10,142 nucleotides of DNA from Ramicandelaber brevisporus (Eukaryota > Kickxellomycota > Ramicandelaberales > Ramicandelaberaceae), in NCBI GenBank assembly GCA_025201865.1, contig MU602768.1, forward strand, positions 7,328 to 17,469. The letters are read 5' to 3'. The stretch's first letter is position 1. Every line of letters begins with the position of its first letter. This document shows positions 6,415 through 10,142 of this stretch, in pieces. The notes under the pieces were generated by a model. It ran no database searches. It saw only the letters and a program-made list of their open reading frames with translations, and was not told where the DNA came from. A program made the translations under genes and the position numbers.

Positions 6415-6421
6415 AATATAT
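6415..6421 (+). promoter_or_regulatory. TATA-like element of the aminopeptidase gene
   Basis: AATATAT lies 160 bp before the ATG at 6575, matching the TATA-to-ATG distance of the two other secreted-protein genes (about 135 and 168 bp). A start near 6446 would give a pyrimidine-rich leader of about 130 nt. Confidence 0.4.
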
Positions 6422-6574
6422 CTCGTCGTCGGCGCTTTCTGCGAGGTTGGTCTCGCCATCATCTGCTTTCTTTTCTTTTGTACTCCACTCCACACTCTCC
6501 CTCTCCCAACTTTGTCAGTATCTTCTTTGTCCCCCCCCTGCCAACAACAACAACAACACTACAACTCTGTCAAC

Positions 6575-8017
6575 ATGCGCTTCAACCTGCTCGCCGTCGC
6601 TGCTCTGGCCGCTGCCGCCTCCGCAGTTGCCGCTCGTAAGGGCCAGCGCACTTTCGGCAAAGCTGATGTTCACTCTTCCGTGCATCCGCTGTCGACCTTC
6701 TCTGCCCTCACTCCAGCTCAAACCCTCACTGTTGAGCACATCGGCGGCAACGCCATTGCTGAGGGCGTGCGCCTCATGAGCCGCGGCCACCCAAGCACCC
6801 TCGAGGGTCCAGCTGCCATCAAGCGTCTTGCTGCCTTCGCCACCTCCTATGCTCTTGGTGCTGACACTCCACATGAGTTTGTCACCGACGCCCTCTCCTA
6901 TGCCGCCGAGGGTCTTGAGCTCGCCAAGCAGCTGCAGAAGGGCACCGCCGCCGTCGATGCCGTCCTTGCCCAGCGTCTCGGCTTCCACCTGGTCCAGACT
7001 TCCGAGAATGGCGCTCACGCCGCCTGGATGACTGAGGCTGAGAAGCTCCAGCTCCGCCAGCTTGGCGTCAAGTTCATTGACATGACTTCCGATGCCGTCT
7101 CTGCCGCCAAGGGCGAGGTCAACCTGGCTGCCGTCCCAGCTCCAAAGGCCGCTCCTCTCCCAGCTGCGCCAGCCCAGAACGAGAAGGTTGAGGCTGTCAT
7201 CTCCACCCTTAACACCGACCTCATGAAGTCTACCCTGAAGGCTCTCACCGGCTTCCACACCCGCTACTACAACAGCGACAACGGTCGCCAGTCATCTGCC
7301 TGGGTCCACGAGCAGGTTCTGAACATCATCAAGTCGACTGGCCGCTCCGATGTCACTGCACACACCTTCAAGCACAGCTTCCCACAAACCTCGAGCATTG
7401 CCGTCATTCCAGGCTCATCCAAGCCAGACGAGATTGTCATTGTCAGCGCTCACCAGGACTCCACCCACCTGTGGCTGCCGTGGTTCGCCGCTGCCCCAGG
7501 CGCCGACGACGACGGCTCTGGTACCGTCACCATTCTGGAAGCCTTCCGCGGTCTGCTCGCTGGCGGCTTCAAGCCAGAGCGCACCGTCGAGTTCCACTGG
7601 TACGCTGGCGAGGAGGCCGGTCTGCTCGGCTCCAAGGACATTGCCAATGCTTACAAGAAGAGCGGCCGCGCTGTCCATGCTCAGGCCCAGTTTGACATGA
7701 CTGGCTATCCACAGTACAAGGACAAGGTTGGCATCATCAACGATCACACTCACCCAGAGCTCACTGAGCTGCTCCGCAAGCTGTTCAAGACCTACACCGA
7801 CGTCCAGCCAGTTGACTTCAAGTGCGGCTACGGCTGCTCCGACCACGCCTCTTGGGCTGCCAACGGCTACCGCTCCTCTGCTCCATTCGAGAGTGCCTCT
7901 CTGGATAACAACGGCAACATCCACTCTGAGCGTGACACTTACGAGACAATCGACTTTGATCACGCTTTGCACTTTTCCAAGGTTGCCGCAGCCTTCGCCA
8001 TTGAGCTCGCTGCATAA
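6575..8017 (+). CDS. Secreted M28E-type zinc leucine aminopeptidase (preproenzyme)
   Basis: The 480-residue protein is a zinc exopeptidase that removes N-terminal residues, preferably leucine-like, from peptides. It starts MRFNLLAVAALAAAASAVAA, a signal peptide cut near residue 20. A propeptide of about 180 residues follows, ending in WMTEAEKLQLRQLGVKFIDM (151-170), a block typical of fungal LAP1-type proenzymes, then an Ala/Pro linker (185-201). The peptidase domain (about 202-480) has every zinc ligand of the family: His293 (SAHQDS), Asp312 (GADDDGSGT), Glu347 (WYAGEEAGLLGS), Asp374 (QFDMTGY) and His424 (CSDHASW). Glu346 is the catalytic base. Cys417 and Cys421 match the conserved disulfide (CGYGC) of the Aeromonas aminopeptidase. 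Codons are strongly C-ending, suggesting high expression. The frame is open 79 codons further upstream; the inner ATG was chosen for its signal peptide, A at -3 and the promoter elements before it. The propeptide is longer than in typical LAP1 (about 390 residues in total). Confidence 0.95.
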   Translation: MRFNLLAVAALAAAASAVAARKGQRTFGKADVHSSVHPLSTFSALTPAQTLTVEHIGGNAIAEGVRLMSRGHPSTLEGPAAIKRLAAFATSYALGADTPHEFVTDALSYAAEGLELAKQLQKGTAAVDAVLAQRLGFHLVQTSENGAHAAWMTEAEKLQLRQLGVKFIDMTSDAVSAAKGEVNLAAVPAPKAAPLPAAPAQNEKVEAVISTLNTDLMKSTLKALTGFHTRYYNSDNGRQSSAWVHEQVLNIIKSTGRSDVTAHTFKHSFPQTSSIAVIPGSSKPDEIVIVSAHQDSTHLWLPWFAAAPGADDDGSGTVTILEAFRGLLAGGFKPERTVEFHWYAGEEAGLLGSKDIANAYKKSGRAVHAQAQFDMTGYPQYKDKVGIINDHTHPELTELLRKLFKTYTDVQPVDFKCGYGCSDHASWAANGYRSSAPFESASLDNNGNIHSERDTYETIDFDHALHFSKVAAAFAIELAA

Positions 8018-8306
8018 GCTTTGTTAGCTTTCTCATTCTCACTCTCTTTGTCTTTCTTTGATCACCATGTCGCACTTGTAGCAGTTTCTTCATTCTAACT
8101 TTAGTCTCAATTAATTATTAGTTATCTTTGTATACTGCTCTATCTGAGCGAGCATGTCGGACACCGGCATCCCGAATTCGTCAAAAGTCAGTAATAAAAA
8201 CGAGATGCAATGTCGGATCGATGGAGACTGTTTGGAGTAATCTCTTTTAATGAAATAATGTATTGTTAAGATCTGATTATTAAAGAAGAAGAATAAAAAA
8301 GAGTGA
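8018..8306 (+). terminator. Convergent 3' region with AATAAA polyadenylation signals
   Basis: The gap between the aminopeptidase stop and the stop of the minus-strand Rab-like gene is AT-rich. It carries plus-strand AATAAA hexamers at 8193-8198 and 8292-8297; the first, about 175 nt after the stop, is the likelier aminopeptidase signal. No TTTATT hexamer that would serve the minus-strand gene was seen. Confidence 0.5.
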
Positions 8307-9422
8307 TTAAGTTGACCAGCAGCATTCTAGCGAGCTTGGACCTCGAGCTGGGCCATCGTCTACTCTAATTATCCGAGACGGTGATGATGTCCTCTTTTGC
8401 TGCTGCTTTTGCTGTTGCTGCTGCTGTTGTTGTTCTAAATGCCGCTGTCGTTGTCGCTGTCTTTCTTCTAACCGTTGTTGCTGTTTCCTTAATGCTTCTG
8501 CATCTCGTTCTGCAGCAATGTGACATAATTCAGCCACTGCCTGGAATGCCGTTTCAATGTTTGAATTCATTTTGGCACTGACTTGGTAATAGCGTGGAAT
8601 ATCTGGCGCAAACGCATCTGATGAAACTGAAGATATGAATGCCGCAATCTTGCTTGCCGGCACAGCTACAAAGTCCAAATCCGCTTTATTCCCCAGTACA
8701 ACAAATGGAAAATACGAGAATGGATCGCCACTGTTGTCATCACTAATGGAGTCAGCATTGTCACAATCTTCATGTATATCACAGAGTGCATCGGCTGTAT
8801 CACATTGACAGGTATAGCTGTTGCCTCGTGTGTGAGATTGTCGCTTTGACTGATCTAAACCGCGATGCTTGATAAATGATTCAACCCAGCCTTTCAAGCT
8901 GTCAAACGACAATGCATTTGCCAAATCGAATACAAGAACGCATGCATCAGCGCCGCGGTAAAATGCTGGACCAAGCGATTTAAATCGCTCCTGGCCAGCT
9001 GTATCAACCAGTTGGAGCAATACATCCACTGGTTGCTGTGGTTGCTGCGGTAACTGCTGCTGCTGCTGTTGTTGATGAAGTTCGGATTCTGTCGATTGGT
9101 TTGCTTCATCTACAGCCGTCGCTAATACTGATGTCCCTGAAGGAGTTCGTGCTGTGCCGTCATCTTCATCATTCGAACTGACATGTGGTAACGGAGGCGG
9201 TGGTGGTGGCGCAGTTTCTTGGCAGTCAGACGACGCTGTAGCCATCTCTGCTTGTGCAGAAAGTGGCCGCGCTCGTGGTGTAAAGCTGACCAGTTTTGTC
9301 GTAAAGTCGGCTCCTATTGTAGCCTTGTAGTTTGCGCTGAACCGCTTATGGACATAAACGTTGCGTACAGAGCTTTTGCCAACAGAGCCATCGCCGACAA
9401 TGACAATCTTGAACGTGCGCAT
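8307..9422 (-). CDS. Rab7/Ypt7-like small GTPase with large insertions and polyQ tail
   Basis: The 371-residue protein is nearly twice a normal Rab (about 200-210). GTPase motifs are complete and in order: P-loop GDGSVGKSS (10-18), switch I YKATIGADF (32-40, Thr35), DTAGQERF (140-147, catalytic Gln144), NKAD (245-248) and SAK (282-284). YKATIGADF, SLGPAFYRGAD and FPFVVLGNKADLD point to Rab7, which directs late endosome to lysosome or vacuole traffic. Residues about 46-134 are a Pro-run (72-77), acidic and polyQ (117-123) insertion between switches, about 82 residues longer than Rab7. Residues about 191-236 are a second insertion of about 43. The Trp before DTAG is Val. A Gln/Arg/Glu-rich, probably coiled, tail (312-343) leads to a terminal ECCWST, a prenylation-type CC motif. 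An in-frame TAG two codons upstream fixes the start. Retained introns are possible, but both insertions stay in frame without clear GT-AG borders. Confidence 0.85.
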   Translation of the reverse strand: MRTFKIVIVGDGSVGKSSVRNVYVHKRFSANYKATIGADFTTKLVSFTPRARPLSAQAEMATASSDCQETAPPPPPPLPHVSSNDEDDGTARTPSGTSVLATAVDEANQSTESELHQQQQQQQLPQQPQQPVDVLLQLVDTAGQERFKSLGPAFYRGADACVLVFDLANALSFDSLKGWVESFIKHRGLDQSKRQSHTRGNSYTCQCDTADALCDIHEDCDNADSISDDNSGDPFSYFPFVVLGNKADLDFVAVPASKIAAFISSVSSDAFAPDIPRYYQVSAKMNSNIETAFQAVAELCHIAAERDAEALRKQQQRLEERQRQRQRHLEQQQQQQQQKQQQKRTSSPSRIIRVDDGPARGPSSLECCWST

Positions 9423-9861
9423 CTGCTAGTTGCTAGTCGTATGAAAACGAAGTAAGAAAAATTATTTGACAGCCAGAGTATACACACAAGCTCTGTTAGA
9501 GAGTCTCCTTTGTCTTGCTGACGTCCACTTTATGGTGGTCAATTCGAAGTGACATTCCATCGGAGTGACATGATATATGATGGTACAGCAACTACATTCT
9601 GTTTAATGAGCTAGTAAACATACATAGAAAGAACCTTGAATACATTTCGCGTTATAAAATCAACATTTAGTCGAATGCGACGATGCAGAACACAACCGAA
9701 GACTCGCTTCTACAATCACACATTTAAGCGGCTCTTTCACTGGCGAGCTAAGTTGACTTGTAAAAGAAAAACAAGGAAGAGAAAGAGAGGGAATGTGAAG
9801 GGAATAATCGATTTGATTAGAAAGAAAGACAAAGCGAGACAAGGCAAGGCTGGCGGTGTCA
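9423..9861 (-). other. Intergenic region upstream of the Rab-like gene
   Basis: This stretch holds the Rab-like promoter and the 3' region of the BEM46-like gene. Seen are TGACGTCC (about 9519), close to a CRE-type bZIP site, a repeated AGTGACAT, a weak TATA-like ATATAT around 9571-9577, and a tract from about 9760 to 9845 that is purine-rich on this strand and so pyrimidine-rich in the BEM46-like 3' region. A plus-strand TATAAAA at 9653 faces no believable gene. No RNA gene was recognised. Confidence 0.45.
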
Positions 9862-10142
9862 TCAGAGCATGCCGCGTGTCTCGACGCTGGGCTTGTTGGT
9901 GAGCTGCACCTGCGACGTGTCGAGCTCGGGGACCGGCGCAAACGGCGCAGCCGACGCCGGCGCAACCTCCTTCAGGAACTGGCCGATGGCGTCAAAGTAG
10001 CCGGGCTGCATCACCGTGGTGTTGTGCTGGCCGTGCGGGAACTCTCGCCACCAGATGTGCTTGCTCTTGGCCTCGAACTCCTTCTTCTGCTGCGCCTTGG
10101 TGGCGGCCTTCTCCTTGCGGCTGCGAACGGCGGCGGTGGATG
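9862..10142 (-). CDS. bem46: BEM46/ABHD13-like alpha/beta hydrolase (C-terminal part only)
   Basis: The last 92 codons and a TGA stop are present; the rest lies beyond the window edge. The segment WREFPHGQHNTTVMQ, continuing into GYFDAIGQFLKEV, matches the end of BEM46/ABHD13 serine hydrolases, where a FPDGTHNDT-type motif carries the catalytic His; here that His is in GQHN. The Ser and Asp of the triad are outside the window. Just before it is a charged Lys/Glu/Gln stretch (SRKEKAATKAQQKKEFEAKS) that looks like a helical insertion relative to the compact human protein. After the fold comes a Pro/Ala-rich tail of about 30 residues ending RGML. In fission yeast and Neurospora, BEM46 is a membrane-associated protein linked to polarity; the substrate is unknown. 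The Asp-to-His and Asp-to-Thr changes around the motif are unusual. Family assignment rests on this short segment only. Confidence 0.72.
   Translation of the reverse strand, partial: STAAVRSRKEKAATKAQQKKEFEAKSKHIWWREFPHGQHNTTVMQPGYFDAIGQFLKEVAPASAAPFAPVPELDTSQVQLTNKPSVETRGML

Larger units (their letters stand above)
6097..6574 (+). other. Intergenic region: IFRD 3' end and aminopeptidase promoter
   Basis: After the IFRD stop comes a TTTAC-rich tract (about 6103-6150) and TATATATA at 6169-6176, which resembles a yeast-type 3'-end efficiency element; no AATAAA is present. A run of 12 T lies at 6248-6259. Upstream of the aminopeptidase gene is a palindromic CCAATTGG (6315-6322), an AATATAT element (6415-6421), a pyrimidine-rich leader (about 6463-6540) and five CAA units at 6542-6556 just before the ATG. 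No other gene is seen here. Confidence 0.55.

Noticed and set aside
6515-7258. 247-residue minus-strand frame opposite the aminopeptidase gene
   Set aside because: Gly/Leu/Glu-rich shadow caused by strong C-ending codon bias on the plus strand.
9636-9902. 88-residue basic plus-strand frame preceded by ATG near TATAAAA at 9653
   Set aside because: The TATA motif lies downstream of the ATG, the Lys/Arg-rich translation comes from a purine tract, and the end overlaps the BEM46-like coding region.

Overview
This is a gene-dense eukaryotic nuclear window, probably from a fungus and perhaps an early-diverging (chytrid-like) lineage. Seven protein genes are packed on both strands, and no intron is needed to read any of them. 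The genes show TATA boxes, pyrimidine- or CAA-rich leaders, A at -3 of most start codons, polyQ tracts and many short tandem repeats. Fungal-type families are present: a two-ACT threonine dehydratase, an M28E leucine aminopeptidase, a BEM46-like hydrolase and a Rab7-like GTPase. The fungal assignment is an inference. No rRNA, tRNA, transposon or CRISPR was recognised.

Layout: (1) 1-248, minus: the 5' part of a small cysteine- and lysine-rich secreted protein gene. (2) 249-1746: a 1.5 kb divergent intergenic region made largely of degenerate microsatellites, with a TATA box near each end. (3) 1747-2196, plus: a secreted six-cysteine protein of unknown family. (4) 2375-4135, minus: threonine dehydratase (ILV1), first step of isoleucine synthesis, convergent with gene 3. 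(5) 4136-4671: divergent promoter region with a perfect Gcn4/CPC1-type TGACTCA site. (6) 4672-6096, plus: an IFRD1/IFRD2-family protein. (7) 6575-8017, plus: a secreted zinc leucine aminopeptidase with complete metal ligands. (8) 8307-9422, minus: a Rab7-like GTPase enlarged to 371 residues by insertions between conserved GTPase motifs. (9) 9862-10142, minus: the 3' end of a BEM46/ABHD13-like alpha/beta hydrolase.

There is no operon or evident single pathway. Three of the seven genes encode secreted proteins, all starting Met-Arg-Phe followed by an alanine-rich signal peptide. Each has a TATA-type element about 135-170 bp before its ATG, which suggests a shared promoter style. An extracellular peptidase beside small cysteine-rich proteins fits an osmotrophic or host- or substrate-degrading lifestyle, but this is inference. 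The most unusual items are the interrupted Rab GTPase, the unassigned six-cysteine secreted protein, the Gcn4-type site beside ILV1 and the CAA-rich leaders.
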